Part shown: piece after piece, positions 39,105 through 47,955 of the stretch
Position numbering within the stretch: position 1 is the first letter of the stretch
Layout: every line of letters starts with the position of its first letter
Source of the DNA: Sulfitobacter mediterraneus
Lineage (GTDB): Bacteria > Pseudomonadota > Alphaproteobacteria > Rhodobacterales > Rhodobacteraceae
Reading direction: 5' to 3'
Length of the DNA stretch: 64,000 nucleotides
Assembly (NCBI RefSeq): GCF_003054325.1
Contig: NZ_QBKU01000001.1
Span: forward strand, 528,395 to 592,394
The notes under the pieces: generated by a model
The model's database searches: none
The model's input: the letters and a program-made list of their open reading frames with translations, nothing else
Told to the model about the DNA's origin: nothing
Position numbers and translations under genes: made by a program

Positions 39105-40090
39105 CGGTTTTTCAGATCCATCAAAAATTCAGGTGTGGGGCGGGCAAGGACGGGTGCAAGCAGGTTTTGCACCGCATTTAGCGCGGGGTGTTCAAGGTTG
39201 CGCATCACATATTCCCAGACCCGCGGGATCAGATCGACATAATGTGCCTTGCCGTCCCGCAGGCAAAGCCGCGCAAAAATGCCCAGAATGCGCAGATTTC
39301 GCTGCAGGCCCAAGATGGCATATGCGTTTAGAAACCCGGCTCGGGGCCTATCTGTGCAGGAAAGATAGTAGTCAATCATCTCGGCTTCGATCATCGGGTC
39401 CACATCGCGGCGCGCGTCTTGCATGATTGACATCAAATCATAGGACGGATGCCCCAAGAGCGCGTCTTGGAAATCAAGAATGCCTACCTTTGCCGCGCCC
39501 GCACGATTTGGCAGCCATAGCAGGTTTTGGGCATGATAATCACGCAGGATCACAACGCGCTCCGCCTCCGCAACCCCCTTGGCGAGCGGCCGGTATGCTG
39601 TCTCGAATGCTTTGCCAAGATGATCAAACCCGTCAGGAACGTACCAGTCAAAGAACAGTCCGGTCATCTCCATCAGCCAATCGGCATCACATAATGGCAA
39701 GGGCGGCAGCGGCGCGTTGTGCAACCGGGCCAAGACATCGACACTGGCGCGATAAAGCGGCAGTTGGGTTTCCCTATCCTTTGCCATGAGATCGGCAAAC
39801 AGATCATCACCGAGATCTTCAATGACGAGAAAACCGTCTTTTGTGTCTTGGTGATAGATTTGCGGAGCGGACAAATATTGGCGGTGCAGAAATTCGGCGA
39901 TTGCCACAAAGGGGCGGACGTCTTCGCCCCTCTCTGGTGGAGCATCCATAACGATGGCGGTTTCCCCATTGGCACGGATCAATCGGTCATATCGGCGGTT
40001 TGATGCATCTCCCGCAACCAGTTCACGGCTGGCATCGGACCAGCCACATTGTGCCAAGAATTGATCCAGCCGGATCGTGCGATCTTTCAT
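39080..40090 (-). CDS. amgK: Anomeric MurNAc/GlcNAc kinase (AmgK-type phosphotransferase)
   Basis: Aminoglycoside-phosphotransferase-fold kinase, 336 residues. Seen: GDASNRRYDRLI (nucleotide loop), FLVIEDLGDDLFADLM, the catalytic loop VILRDYHAQNLLWLPN and the Mg site ILDFQDALLGHPSYDLMSIMQDARRD. In Pseudomonas AmgK phosphorylates MurNAc at C1 for MurU. ATG 40090 overlaps the tsaE stop (ATGA). Confidence 0.85.
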   Translation of the reverse strand: MKDRTIRLDQFLAQCGWSDASRELVAGDASNRRYDRLIRANGETAIVMDAPPERGEDVRPFVAIAEFLHRQYLSAPQIYHQDTKDGFLVIEDLGDDLFADLMAKDRETQLPLYRASVDVLARLHNAPLPPLPLCDADWLMEMTGLFFDWYVPDGFDHLGKAFETAYRPLAKGVAEAERVVILRDYHAQNLLWLPNRAGAAKVGILDFQDALLGHPSYDLMSIMQDARRDVDPMIEAEMIDYYLSCTDRPRAGFLNAYAILGLQRNLRILGIFARLCLRDGKAHYVDLIPRVWEYVMRNLEHPALNAVQNLLAPVLARPTPEFLMDLKNRCATTPQQ

Positions 40091-40560
40091 GCCTGAAACG
40101 CTCCCAGCTTGTCCGTCCATTTGGGATCTTCCCAATGCATCATCAGCTGACGGGCGTTGTCCGCGTCGCCCGGTGTCAATGTGATGCTCAATGCGTTTGC
40201 AGGCGTCAACGGGCCAAGGCGGTCCGGCCATTCCACCAAACAAACCGAAGTGTCAAAGGCATCAATCAAACCCAACTCTTCCACCTCGAACACCGATGTC
40301 AGGCGATAGAGATCGGCATGCCAAATCTCACCTACTTGGGTGTCGTAGGTCTGTACCAAGGTGAAGGTCGGCGATGGAACATCTTCGGGCTGCACCAACA
40401 CAGATTGAATCAATGATCGTGCAAAATGGGTCTTTCCGGCACCAACATCACCGGTCAGCAAAATCACATCGCCAGGGGCGAGTTTGGTGGCCAATAGCGC
40501 GGCCAAACGGGTCATCTCAACCGCGCTGGAGACCGAAATTGAAAGGTGATGTGCAGGCAT
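40087..40560 (-). CDS. tsaE: tRNA threonylcarbamoyladenosine biosynthesis ATPase TsaE
   Basis: ATPase required with TsaB and TsaD for t6A37 in tRNAs. The 157 residues contain Walker A LTGDVGAGKTHFARSL, PSPTFTLVQTY, IWHADLYRL and VCLVEWPDRLG. Its partner tsaD is at 51.6-52.7 kb. It heads the tsaE-amgK-murU-addB-addA-trxA run. Confidence 0.95.
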   Translation of the reverse strand: MPAHHLSISVSSAVEMTRLAALLATKLAPGDVILLTGDVGAGKTHFARSLIQSVLVQPEDVPSPTFTLVQTYDTQVGEIWHADLYRLTSVFEVEELGLIDAFDTSVCLVEWPDRLGPLTPANALSITLTPGDADNARQLMMHWEDPKWTDKLGAFQA

Positions 40561-40616
40561 GCCATATGGTGACCGTCACGCGGCATGACTGCAAGTTCAA
40601 AGCGGCAGGCGGCCAG

Positions 40617-42125
40617 CTATTTCTGAAGGTTTTCGAGGGCTGGCACGGCCGCGCCATGTTCGGGTTTCTGAGTTCGGAACCGGATCAGGGTAGACCCCGA
40701 CGCGATCCCCTGCACCTCGCAAGTCAACGCATCGCCATTCTTGGGGTAAAGCGTCATATCCCATGGGGTTCCGGTACTGCGTTCCGATATGCATTTTGCG
40801 ATTTCAGGCCAAAGGGCGCTGGGCTGGCACATGCGGGTCCACAGATTGATGCAGTCATCTATGGTGGTTTCGACAAACCCGGTGTCAGGATCGTGCCCCC
40901 ACAAACCCCGGTATGCGACGTTGCAAAAGGTCAGCGCGCCAGTGGCAGAGAACACCACCAACCCATCCTCAACCACATCGATCAGGGATTGGCCCAACTC
41001 CAATTCGCTCCGGTAGCTGCGGGTCATGGAGACTTCGGCGCTGATGTCCTCGAACAGGAATGCGGTTGCGCCGTCCGGGTGTGGCCGCCCTTCTACGCTA
41101 AAGGTACGTCCGTCTTCGAGGTTCCATGTTTCCTCGTAGGATGTGTCGGACGCTGCGGCGATCAGATCTGTGATGGTTTGCCGCCAAGAGGCGTAATTCT
41201 TGGGCTCGGGCATCAGGCGATCTTCGCGCAGCTGATCAAAGAAAGACAACATGGCCGGGCGGCTGCTCAGAAACTTTGGGGTCAGATGCGTGAGGTCCAC
41301 AAGTGCCGGATTGAACAATACCAACTGCCCGCGCCGGTCAAAAATGGCCAAACCAACAGGCAAATGGGCAAAGGTTTTGGCAAGGCTTTGTACAAAGTCG
41401 CGCTGGGCTTGTTCGGCCTGAACCAATGCGTTGATGCAATTAGCGTGACACACCGTGACACTGCCCATCTGGATGGACGTTACCTCGTACCAATCGGGGG
41501 CATCCAGCGGATCAAGGCGCAAGGCCACACGGCGTGGCCCATCGCCCGGCGTAATTGGAAACAGCGGCGTTTCCGGATTGGCGTCAAGCCCGCGGGTGAG
41601 TTCCAGCAGAACAGTATAGGCCGGGTTTTTCCAACAAACGGTTCCGTCCGGGTGCAAATGCCAAACCGGGTTGATCATCGTATCACTGCTCAGCCGAAGA
41701 GCATTCATTTCTTGTTCGAGGGCAGGCGTGATTGGCGCGGCGGTGGCTTCTTCTACTGGTGTCAGGGTCACCCAGCACAGGGCATCGCGCCAGCGCAGTT
41801 CAATGTTATGCGGTGCGGTATGGCCTTGGGGCTCCAATACCACACGGCCCTCTTCGCCAGATCTAGGAACCAGCGGGAAATCAGGGAAAATGGGAACCAG
41901 AGTATCGTGAATATCCTGCCAAGCGTGCAAACCGGGCTCAACCGCGAAATGCCTTAAGGCGCTGTCGGTGCCATGCTGCAAAACACCATCCGTGAACAAA
42001 AGCGCCATGGGTTCCAGCGGAGAGGTTGCGATGGCATAGCCACGCGAGAGGTAGCTTTGCGCAAGGCCTGCCGCAACGATGGCCGTAAAGACGATGATGA
42101 CAATTTCAACGAGTTCCAGAAACAC
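40617..42125 (-). CDS. PAS-domain signalling protein with N-terminal membrane anchor
   Basis: About 500 residues. The N-terminus has one membrane span (LVEIVIIVFTAIVAAGLAQSYL) and the rest is cytoplasmic with at least two PAS-like repeats: ALRLSSDTMINPVWHLHPDGTVCWKNPAY, then LAKTFAHLPVGLAIFDRRGQLVLFNPALVDLT, and SLIDVVEDGLVVFSATGALTFCNVAYRGLWG. There is no kinase, GGDEF or HTH domain, so output is by another protein. GTG 42125 (MFLELVEIVI) is preferred since AGGTG precedes it; ATG 42155 lies in frame without a ribosome site. A CtrA box lies upstream. It is 56 bases before tsaE on the same strand. Confidence 0.75.
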   Translation of the reverse strand: MFLELVEIVIIVFTAIVAAGLAQSYLSRGYAIATSPLEPMALLFTDGVLQHGTDSALRHFAVEPGLHAWQDIHDTLVPIFPDFPLVPRSGEEGRVVLEPQGHTAPHNIELRWRDALCWVTLTPVEEATAAPITPALEQEMNALRLSSDTMINPVWHLHPDGTVCWKNPAYTVLLELTRGLDANPETPLFPITPGDGPRRVALRLDPLDAPDWYEVTSIQMGSVTVCHANCINALVQAEQAQRDFVQSLAKTFAHLPVGLAIFDRRGQLVLFNPALVDLTHLTPKFLSSRPAMLSFFDQLREDRLMPEPKNYASWRQTITDLIAAASDTSYEETWNLEDGRTFSVEGRPHPDGATAFLFEDISAEVSMTRSYRSELELGQSLIDVVEDGLVVFSATGALTFCNVAYRGLWGHDPDTGFVETTIDDCINLWTRMCQPSALWPEIAKCISERSTGTPWDMTLYPKNGDALTCEVQGIASGSTLIRFRTQKPEHGAAVPALENLQK

Positions 42126-42174
42126 GCCACACCTATGCAAGAATAAACAAAGCATGAAGGGTGTCTTGGAATGG

Positions 42175-42189
42175 TTAACAAACCATTAA
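42175..42189. promoter_or_regulatory. CtrA-type box, perfect TTAA-N7-TTAA
   Basis: TTAACAAACCATTAA matches TTAA-N7-TTAA exactly, in the short gap between the regB stop and the PAS-gene start (50 bases from GTG 42125, 20 from ATG 42155). It gives the PAS gene a plausible independent promoter. Binding is inferred. Confidence 0.45.
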
Positions 42190-42210
42190 TGGTGAGTATT
42201 GGTTCTCGTT

Positions 42211-43590
42211 TTATGTAGTGATCTGAGGGTTTTGCCCCAAGGGTTGTTCGTGATCACGGGTGTTCAACATGCGGCGCGGCCAGTTCACCTCGACCACGGC
42301 TCCGGTGCGATCCCCTGCCTTGCGGTCCTCGCTGCCATTCGCAAACCGTAAGGTGGCGCCGGAGCGTTCCAGCAGGGTCTTTGCTATAAAAAGCCCCAGC
42401 CCCATGCCCTCGTATTCCGGGCGCGCGGACCTGTTCTTTTCCGGCGACCGGCGGCGCATGAACGGATCACCAATCCGGCCCAGCAGATAGGGCGGAAAGC
42501 CCGGACCATCGTCGATAATGCGCACGCTGACGGTTTCTTCGGTCCAGTCGGCGCTGACCCAGACCCGCTCGCTCGAAAAATCCACCGCGTTTTGCACAAG
42601 GTTGCGCAGCCCATGCACGATCTCGGGTTTGCGCAGGATCAAAGGCTGGCTTTTGCGCTGGGCGGCGGTAAAGGCCTGATCCAACAGCACCTGTTTGCCC
42701 CGGTTCATATGCGGCTCAGCGGCCTCCAGAACTACGGTTTCAAGCGGCGCTTTGTGGATATGCAAATCATCTTTGCCCGCACGGCCCATGTCGCGCAGGA
42801 TATCCCGGCACCGATCGGCCTGATCACGGATCAGAGCCGCATCATCAGCGAGATCGGGATGATCGGCCAGATCATTAAGCAGCTCAACACTGGTGAGCTT
42901 GATCGTCGCAAGCGGTGTGCCAAGTTCATGCGCCGCGGCTGCGATGACTCCACCCAAATCGGTTAATTTCTGCTCCCGCGCCAAGGCCATTTGTGTGGCA
43001 GACAGGGCATCCCCCATCGAATGGACCTCTGTTGTGACGCGCCGCGAATAGGCGCTGGTGAACACAATAGCGATGATCAGCGCCGTCCACTGACCAAAAA
43101 TGAACAGACCCGGAAGGCGCAGGATGTCACCGCTCTGGCTGGTCAACGGCAAATGCCAAACCGCCAGCCCGCTGACCAGAATGATGGCTGTGGCACAAAG
43201 CACAACGGTGGACCGAAGGCTGAGCGCCGTGGCGGAGATGGTCACTGGACCAAGAACCAGAAGAGAGAAGGGATTGTTCAACCCGCCGGTGAGAAATAGC
43301 AAGAACCCCAGTTGCAACAGATCGAACATCACCATCAGCAGGTTTTCGCGTTCCGACAGGCGTTTGTTTTCCGGAAACACCAGCGTCGCGACCAGATTGC
43401 CGATCACGGAGGCGCCGATAGCGAGGTAGCAAAACCCCAGTTCCAACTGCAGTCCATAGACCAGTTGAGCCACGGTGATGGCAATCAACTGACCTGTGAT
43501 TGCAACCCAGCGCAGCAAGATCATCGTGCGCAACCGGATCCAATTGGCCCGCGTGCGCGCGGTGAGAGGTCTGATATTCGACTGCGTCAT
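42211..43590 (-). CDS. regB: Redox sensor histidine kinase RegB (PrrB/ActS)
   Basis: Global redox sensor. The 459 residues have six membrane spans, with the quinone-binding loop GGLNNPF at 102-108, the H-box AAHELGTPLATIK with phosphorylated His221, the redox-active Cys261 (RCRDILRDMGRAG), and an HATPase domain (NLVQNAVDFS, DDGPGFPPYLLGRIGDPF, GLGLFIAKTLLE). These positions match R. capsulatus RegB (His225, Cys265) with a constant offset of 4. It is divergent from senC and regA. Confidence 0.95.
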   Translation of the reverse strand: MTQSNIRPLTARTRANWIRLRTMILLRWVAITGQLIAITVAQLVYGLQLELGFCYLAIGASVIGNLVATLVFPENKRLSERENLLMVMFDLLQLGFLLFLTGGLNNPFSLLVLGPVTISATALSLRSTVVLCATAIILVSGLAVWHLPLTSQSGDILRLPGLFIFGQWTALIIAIVFTSAYSRRVTTEVHSMGDALSATQMALAREQKLTDLGGVIAAAAHELGTPLATIKLTSVELLNDLADHPDLADDAALIRDQADRCRDILRDMGRAGKDDLHIHKAPLETVVLEAAEPHMNRGKQVLLDQAFTAAQRKSQPLILRKPEIVHGLRNLVQNAVDFSSERVWVSADWTEETVSVRIIDDGPGFPPYLLGRIGDPFMRRRSPEKNRSARPEYEGMGLGLFIAKTLLERSGATLRFANGSEDRKAGDRTGAVVEVNWPRRMLNTRDHEQPLGQNPQITT

Positions 43591-43687
43591 CTGCGCACCT
43601 TATGTTTATTGGCCGTTACATCGCCGAAAATGTAGCGTAGGTCTGCCGCCGAGTCCGATCAAGACCACCATTTGGTAGGAGAGAATG

Positions 43688-44299
43688 ATGAACCGCACGA
43701 TCGCCATAACAGCCGCCGCAGCCGCCGCCGCGCTTTTGCTGGGAACCTATCTAGTGACCTCTGGCTCCCAGAGTGACGACAAATTTGCCCAATGCCGGTC
43801 GGCCGCAGTTGCCGGAGAGCTGGGCGGCCCGTTCGAGTTGGTTAATGGCCAAGGTCAGACTGTCACCGACAAAGAGGTGATCACCCAGCCGACCTTGATC
43901 TATTTTGGTTATACATACTGCCCTGACGTTTGCCCGCTTGATGTTGATCGCAACGCAAGCGCCATCGAAATCCTTGAAGAGCGTGGAACACTGGTCACCC
44001 CTGTATTTATCTCGATTGACCCTGCTCGTGACACACCTGAGGTAGTTGGTGAATTTGCCGAAGTGATGCATCCGCGCATGATCGGTTTGACCGGATCCGA
44101 AGCTCAGGTCAAAGCAGCCAGCACCGCCTATCGCACCTATTACAAGGCCCATGAAGCGGTGGATGATGAGTATCTGGTGGATCACTCGACCTTCAGCTAT
44201 CTGGTGATGCCAGAAGAGGGATTTGTTGAGTATTTCCGCCGCGAAACCACGCCCGAGCAGATGGCAGACAAGATCGGATGTTTTGTCGACCAACTCTGA
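43688..44299 (+). CDS. senC: SCO1/SenC/PrrC family copper protein
   Basis: Membrane-anchored copper chaperone or thiol oxidoreductase linked to cytochrome oxidase assembly and to signal input of RegB. The 203 residues have an N-terminal anchor (~6-24), the metal motif YCPDVCP (Cys78, Cys82) and the conserved His in VDHSTFSYLV (~162). ATG 43688 is preferred for AGGAG spacing; ATG 43685 precedes it. Between regB and regA as in the classic regB-senC-regA cluster. Confidence 0.93.
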   Translation: MNRTIAITAAAAAAALLLGTYLVTSGSQSDDKFAQCRSAAVAGELGGPFELVNGQGQTVTDKEVITQPTLIYFGYTYCPDVCPLDVDRNASAIEILEERGTLVTPVFISIDPARDTPEVVGEFAEVMHPRMIGLTGSEAQVKAASTAYRTYYKAHEAVDDEYLVDHSTFSYLVMPEEGFVEYFRRETTPEQMADKIGCFVDQL

Positions 44300-44372
44300 G
44301 CGTTTGACGCGGCTTAGCGTCGCACCATATGGTTAATGGTAGACGGAAATTTCCAGATGAGGCTGTGACCTG

Positions 44373-44921
44373 ATGCAAGACACCCCAAATATCGGCGCGG
44401 ACAAGTCACTGTTACTTGTGGATGATGACGAACCGTTTCTGCGCCGGCTGGCGAAGGCCATGGAAAAACGTGGTTTTGAAGTTGAGACCGCCGATAGCGT
44501 TGCGGCAGGCAAGGCCATCGCAACGGCGCGGCCTCCGGCCTACGCGGTGATTGACCTGCGGCTTGAAGATGGCAATGGCCTCGACGTGGTGGAAGTGCTG
44601 CGCGAACGCCGCGAAGATTGCCGGGTGGTTGTCCTGACAGGATATGGCGCGATTGCCACGGCTGTGGCTGCGGTCAAGATCGGCGCGACGGATTATCTGT
44701 CCAAACCTGCGGATGCCAATGACATCACCAATGCGCTTTTGGTGCCCGAAGGAGACATGCCGCCGCCGCCTGATAACCCAATGAGCGCGGATCGCGTGCG
44801 TTGGGAGCATATTCAGCGGGTGTATGAACTGTGTGATCGCAACGTGTCTGAAACGGCGCGGAGGCTGAACATGCATCGCCGCACGCTTCAACGGATATTG
44901 GCAAAGCGTTCACCGAGATAG
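44373..44921 (+). CDS. regA: Redox response regulator RegA (PrrA/ActR)
   Basis: Phosphorylated by RegB; activates photosynthesis, CO2/N2 fixation and respiration genes in relatives. The 182 residues contain the receiver LLLVDDDEPFLRRL with phosphoacceptor Asp61 (VIDLRLEDGNGLDVV), TGYGAIATAVAAVKIGATDYLSKPAD, a Pro-rich linker PPPPDNP, and a Fis-type HTH ETARRLNMHRRTLQRILAKR at ~160-179. This small size and near-invariant sequence are typical of RegA. Confidence 0.97.
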   Translation: MQDTPNIGADKSLLLVDDDEPFLRRLAKAMEKRGFEVETADSVAAGKAIATARPPAYAVIDLRLEDGNGLDVVEVLRERREDCRVVVLTGYGAIATAVAAVKIGATDYLSKPADANDITNALLVPEGDMPPPPDNPMSADRVRWEHIQRVYELCDRNVSETARRLNMHRRTLQRILAKRSPR

Positions 44922-44931
44922 TGATCAGCGG

Positions 44932-45417
44932 CTAAAGCTTGAAACGCTTGCTGATGCGGTCAACGTACATGCCATTGCCCAGCATTACGTTCGGGTGGCG
45001 TGCATAATCCTCAAACCCACGGCTTTGATAATAGGCAAGGCCGCCGCTGTTGTCGGCACGGATCGTGGCATTGATCCAGTCGTAGCCCATCGCCACCGCC
45101 GCCTTTCGGGTCGCTTCAAACAGTTTTGACCCGATGCCAAGTCCGGTTTGTCCTACTTGAACAAAGGTCGCGATATCGCAGGCCTCTGCGGGCAATTTTG
45201 CCTTGGGTTCAATCGACTGAAAACCAAGCAATGCGCCGTTGGCGTCTTCTACCACATGCCAAACGGATTGGTCAGGAGCCTGCGCAAACCAGCCAAGCAG
45301 GGTGTCGCGGGTCACTTCCTTGGTAAAGGCTGTGGTGCCGCCCTCACGAATGATCTCATTGAGCAGATCCGCCATTGGCCGCGCGTCCAACTGTCCTGCG
45401 ATACGCACCGCGATCAT
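44932..45417 (-). CDS. GNAT-family N-acetyltransferase
   Basis: 161 residues with the GNAT fold: VAEDANGALLGFQSI-like strand region, IATFVQVGQTGLGIGSKLFEATRKAAVAMG (acetyl-CoA loop Q/RxxGxG/A) and AYYQSRGFEDY. The pattern resembles phosphinothricin/amino acid acetyltransferases (substrate unknown). ATG overlaps the HD gene's stop (ATGA), so the two are coupled. Confidence 0.8.
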   Translation of the reverse strand: MIAVRIAGQLDARPMADLLNEIIREGGTTAFTKEVTRDTLLGWFAQAPDQSVWHVVEDANGALLGFQSIEPKAKLPAEACDIATFVQVGQTGLGIGSKLFEATRKAAVAMGYDWINATIRADNSGGLAYYQSRGFEDYARHPNVMLGNGMYVDRISKRFKL

Positions 45418-46010
45418 GTCATGTCTTCCAACAGCTGCGCATGGCGTGCCGTGAACCCTGTGCGCACCTCTACGGGTGGGCGCAGGATGATGCGCAGGTC
45501 GGCGATCAAACCCGCGTCCGGGCGGCCAAAAAACTTGCTGGCCTCAGCTTCGGAAAAACCAGCGATCTGGGTTGCTTCCATCCAAGCACTGATTTTGTCG
45601 GCGCGTTTGATCTGTTTTTTGACGCTGGCCGGGATTGCGGCTGGCAAGCCAAAGCGCAAATGAATGGCCGCCGTGAGGCGATCATCCAATGCTCCATATC
45701 CCGGCCCGACCGCTGCTTTTACCGGAGAAATCATATCGCCGATCACATACTCCGGCGCATCGTGCAAAAGCGCCGCAAGTCGCCATTTGGACGGCGCTTT
45801 GGGGTTTATTCGGCCAAAGAGTGTTTCGACCAGCAAGGAATGTTCGGCAACTGAATAGGCATAATCGCCCATGGTTTGACCGTTCCAACGGGCCACGAAC
45901 GCCAACCCATGCGCGATGTCCTCAATCTCGATATCCACCGGTGTCGGATCAAGCAGATCAAGCCTGCGACCGGACAGCATCCGCTGCCATGCACGGGGTT
46001 GTTGCGCCAT
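45414..46010 (-). CDS. HD-domain phosphohydrolase, YfbR-like
   Basis: 198 residues with the HD metal motif: YSVAEHSLLVE, LLHDAPEYVIGDM and a downstream Asp (RADKISAWMEATQ). Closest in pattern to YfbR-type 5'-deoxynucleotidases, but usable only as a general phosphohydrolase call. ATG 46010 has GAGG about 8 bases upstream. Convergent-free operon with the GNAT gene. Confidence 0.78.
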   Translation of the reverse strand: MAQQPRAWQRMLSGRRLDLLDPTPVDIEIEDIAHGLAFVARWNGQTMGDYAYSVAEHSLLVETLFGRINPKAPSKWRLAALLHDAPEYVIGDMISPVKAAVGPGYGALDDRLTAAIHLRFGLPAAIPASVKKQIKRADKISAWMEATQIAGFSEAEASKFFGRPDAGLIADLRIILRPPVEVRTGFTARHAQLLEDMT

Positions 46011-46084
46011 AAACCGGGCCTCATCTTTTCTGCAATTGGAACCATTTGACGGCTTCACCTGTTATTCCCACGAAGGAGAGAGCC

Positions 46085-46384
46085 ATGAAACCCGTTTTTT
46101 TGACATCTGCTATTTTGATTGCAATCGGACTGTCCGCCTCCGCCGCTGCGGCGGAAACAGTCTGCATGCCAGCAGGAGAGATGAAAGCCTCACTCATTGA
46201 TTGGTACGGTGAAAAACCTGTCGCTGCACCAAGCGAAGACCGGGAACAATTGTGGGTTTCTGAAAAGACCGGCACATGGACATTGGTGAAAACTCTTGCA
46301 GATGGCAACGCCTGCGTTCTGGCGCAGGGCGAGGATTGGATGGGCGGCGCGAACCAGCAAGAATTGCTTGCAGCGCTTGACTAA
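46085..46384 (+). CDS. Small secreted protein of unknown function
   Basis: 99 residues after ATG 46085 with a strong AAGGAGAG site. A clear signal peptide (ILIAIGLSASAAAAE, cleavage near residue 23) leaves a ~76-residue mature part with two Cys (CMPAGEM and NACVLAQG) that could form a disulfide. The pattern ETVCMPAGEM and QLWVSEKTGTWTLV resembles small periplasmic proteins common in Rhodobacteraceae. No function is recognised. Confidence 0.75.
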   Translation: MKPVFLTSAILIAIGLSASAAAAETVCMPAGEMKASLIDWYGEKPVAAPSEDREQLWVSEKTGTWTLVKTLADGNACVLAQGEDWMGGANQQELLAALD

Positions 46385-46421
46385 GCCTTACTGCCCCCCA
46401 TTTGAAACGAACAATCATTGA

Positions 46422-46452
46422 GACCGCTGCCTATAAATGATAGGCGGCGGTC
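46422..46452 (+). promoter_or_regulatory. Strong hairpin in the leader of ahcY
   Basis: GACCGCTGCCTAT, loop AAATG, ATAGGCGGCGGTC: a 13-base stem with one G-U pair, ending 21 bases before the ahcY ATG and followed by a short AT-rich run and the GAGG site. It could terminate the upstream secreted-protein gene or act as an ahcY 5' element. It does not match the SAH riboswitch core that I know. No downstream T-run of terminator length is present. Confidence 0.45.
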
Positions 46453-46473
46453 AAATTTGTTATGAGGTGCCCC

Positions 46474-47865
46474 ATGGCCGAAGACTATATCGTCAAAGAC
46501 ATCACCCTTGCCGCATACGGCCGCAAGGAACTGGATATCGCTGAAACCGAAATGCCCGGCCTGATGGCGCTGCGCGACGAATACGGTGAAAGCAAGCCGC
46601 TGAAAGGGTCGCGGATCGTTGGGTCGCTGCACATGACTATCCAGACCGCCGTGTTGATCGAAACGCTGGTGGCACTGGGCGCCGATGTGCGCTGGGCGTC
46701 ATGCAACATCTTCTCTACGCAAGATCACGCTGCGGCGGCCATCGCCGAAGCGGGCGTGCCGGTCTTTGCGATCAAGGGTCAAACCCTTGTGGAGCATTGG
46801 GATTATCTTGACCGTTCCTTCATGTTTCCAGAAGGGCCGAACCTGATTCTGGACGATGGCGGCGACGCGACATTGTACATCCTGATGGGTGCGCGGGTGG
46901 AAAACGGCGAAGACGATTTGATTGCCATCCCCAAATCCGAAGAAGAAGAAGCGATCTTTGCCCAGATCAAAAAGCGCATGGCGGCCAGCCCCGGTTGGTT
47001 CACCAAAATGCGCGAACAGATCGTTGGTGTGTCCGAAGAAACCACAACCGGAGTTCACCGTCTTTACGAACTCGTCCGTGATGGGCAACTGCCCTTCCCG
47101 GCGATCAACGTGAACGATTCTGTGACCAAGTCGAAGTTCGACAACAAATACGGCTGCAAAGAATCGCTGGTTGACGGTATTCGCCGCGCCACGGACACGA
47201 TGATGGCCGGCAAAGTGGCGGTTGTTATGGGGTATGGCGACGTTGGCAAAGGCTCAGCCGCCTCGCTGCGCGGCGCAGGCGCCCGTGTCAAAGTCACCGA
47301 AGTTGATCCGATCTGTGCGCTGCAAGCGGCAATGGATGGCTTTGAAGTTGTTCTGCTCGAAGATGTTGTCGGGTCGGCGGATATCTTTATCACCACCACC
47401 GGCAACAAAGACGTGATCCGCATCGAGCATATGCGCGAGATGAAAGACATGGCGATTGTTGGCAACATCGGCCACTTCGACAACGAAATTCAGGTTGCCG
47501 CGCTGAAGAACCACAAATGGACCAACATCAAAGAACAGGTGGACATGATCGAGATGCCAAACGGCAACCGGCTCATTCTTCTGTCCGAAGGTCGTTTGCT
47601 GAACCTCGGCAACGCCACGGGCCATCCGTCCTTTGTGATGTCTGCCTCCTTTACCAATCAGGTCTTGGCGCAGATTGAATTGTGGACCAAGGGCGATGAC
47701 TACAAGAATGACGTCTACATCCTGCCCAAGCACCTGGATGAAAAAGTTGCGCGTCTGCACCTCGACCGGATCGGCGTGAAGCTGAGCAAACTGGACCCTG
47801 AGCAAGCCTCCTATATCGGCGTCAGCCCCGAAGGTCCGTTCAAGCCAGAGCATTACCGCTACTGA
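46474..47865 (+). CDS. ahcY: Adenosylhomocysteinase
   Basis: Splits S-adenosylhomocysteine into adenosine and homocysteine, relieving product inhibition of methyltransferases. The 463 residues contain [38 protein letters not shown], the catalytic [25 protein letters not shown], the NAD loop [12 protein letters not shown] and the C-terminal [11 protein letters not shown] 46474 with GAGG. A strong terminator follows. Confidence 0.98.
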   Translation: MAEDYIVKDITLAAYGRKELDIAETEMPGLMALRDEYGESKPLKGSRIVGSLHMTIQTAVLIETLVALGADVRWASCNIFSTQDHAAAAIAEAGVPVFAIKGQTLVEHWDYLDRSFMFPEGPNLILDDGGDATLYILMGARVENGEDDLIAIPKSEEEEAIFAQIKKRMAASPGWFTKMREQIVGVSEETTTGVHRLYELVRDGQLPFPAINVNDSVTKSKFDNKYGCKESLVDGIRRATDTMMAGKVAVVMGYGDVGKGSAASLRGAGARVKVTEVDPICALQAAMDGFEVVLLEDVVGSADIFITTTGNKDVIRIEHMREMKDMAIVGNIGHFDNEIQVAALKNHKWTNIKEQVDMIEMPNGNRLILLSEGRLLNLGNATGHPSFVMSASFTNQVLAQIELWTKGDDYKNDVYILPKHLDEKVARLHLDRIGVKLSKLDPEQASYIGVSPEGPFKPEHYRY

Positions 47866-47886
47866 TCAAACGCACCATAATGTGTC

Positions 47887-47921
47887 AAAGGCCGGGGTCG
47901 ACAATTGCCCCGGCCTTTCTA
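47887..47921 (+). terminator. Rho-independent terminator of ahcY
   Basis: AAAGGCCGGGG / CCCCGGCCTTT, an 11-base perfect stem with a 10-base loop, starting 22 bases after the ahcY stop and ending in TTTCT. Confidence 0.85.
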
Positions 47922-47955
47922 TGTCTGACGGAAGAGGTGAAGCGGGGTTGAACTT

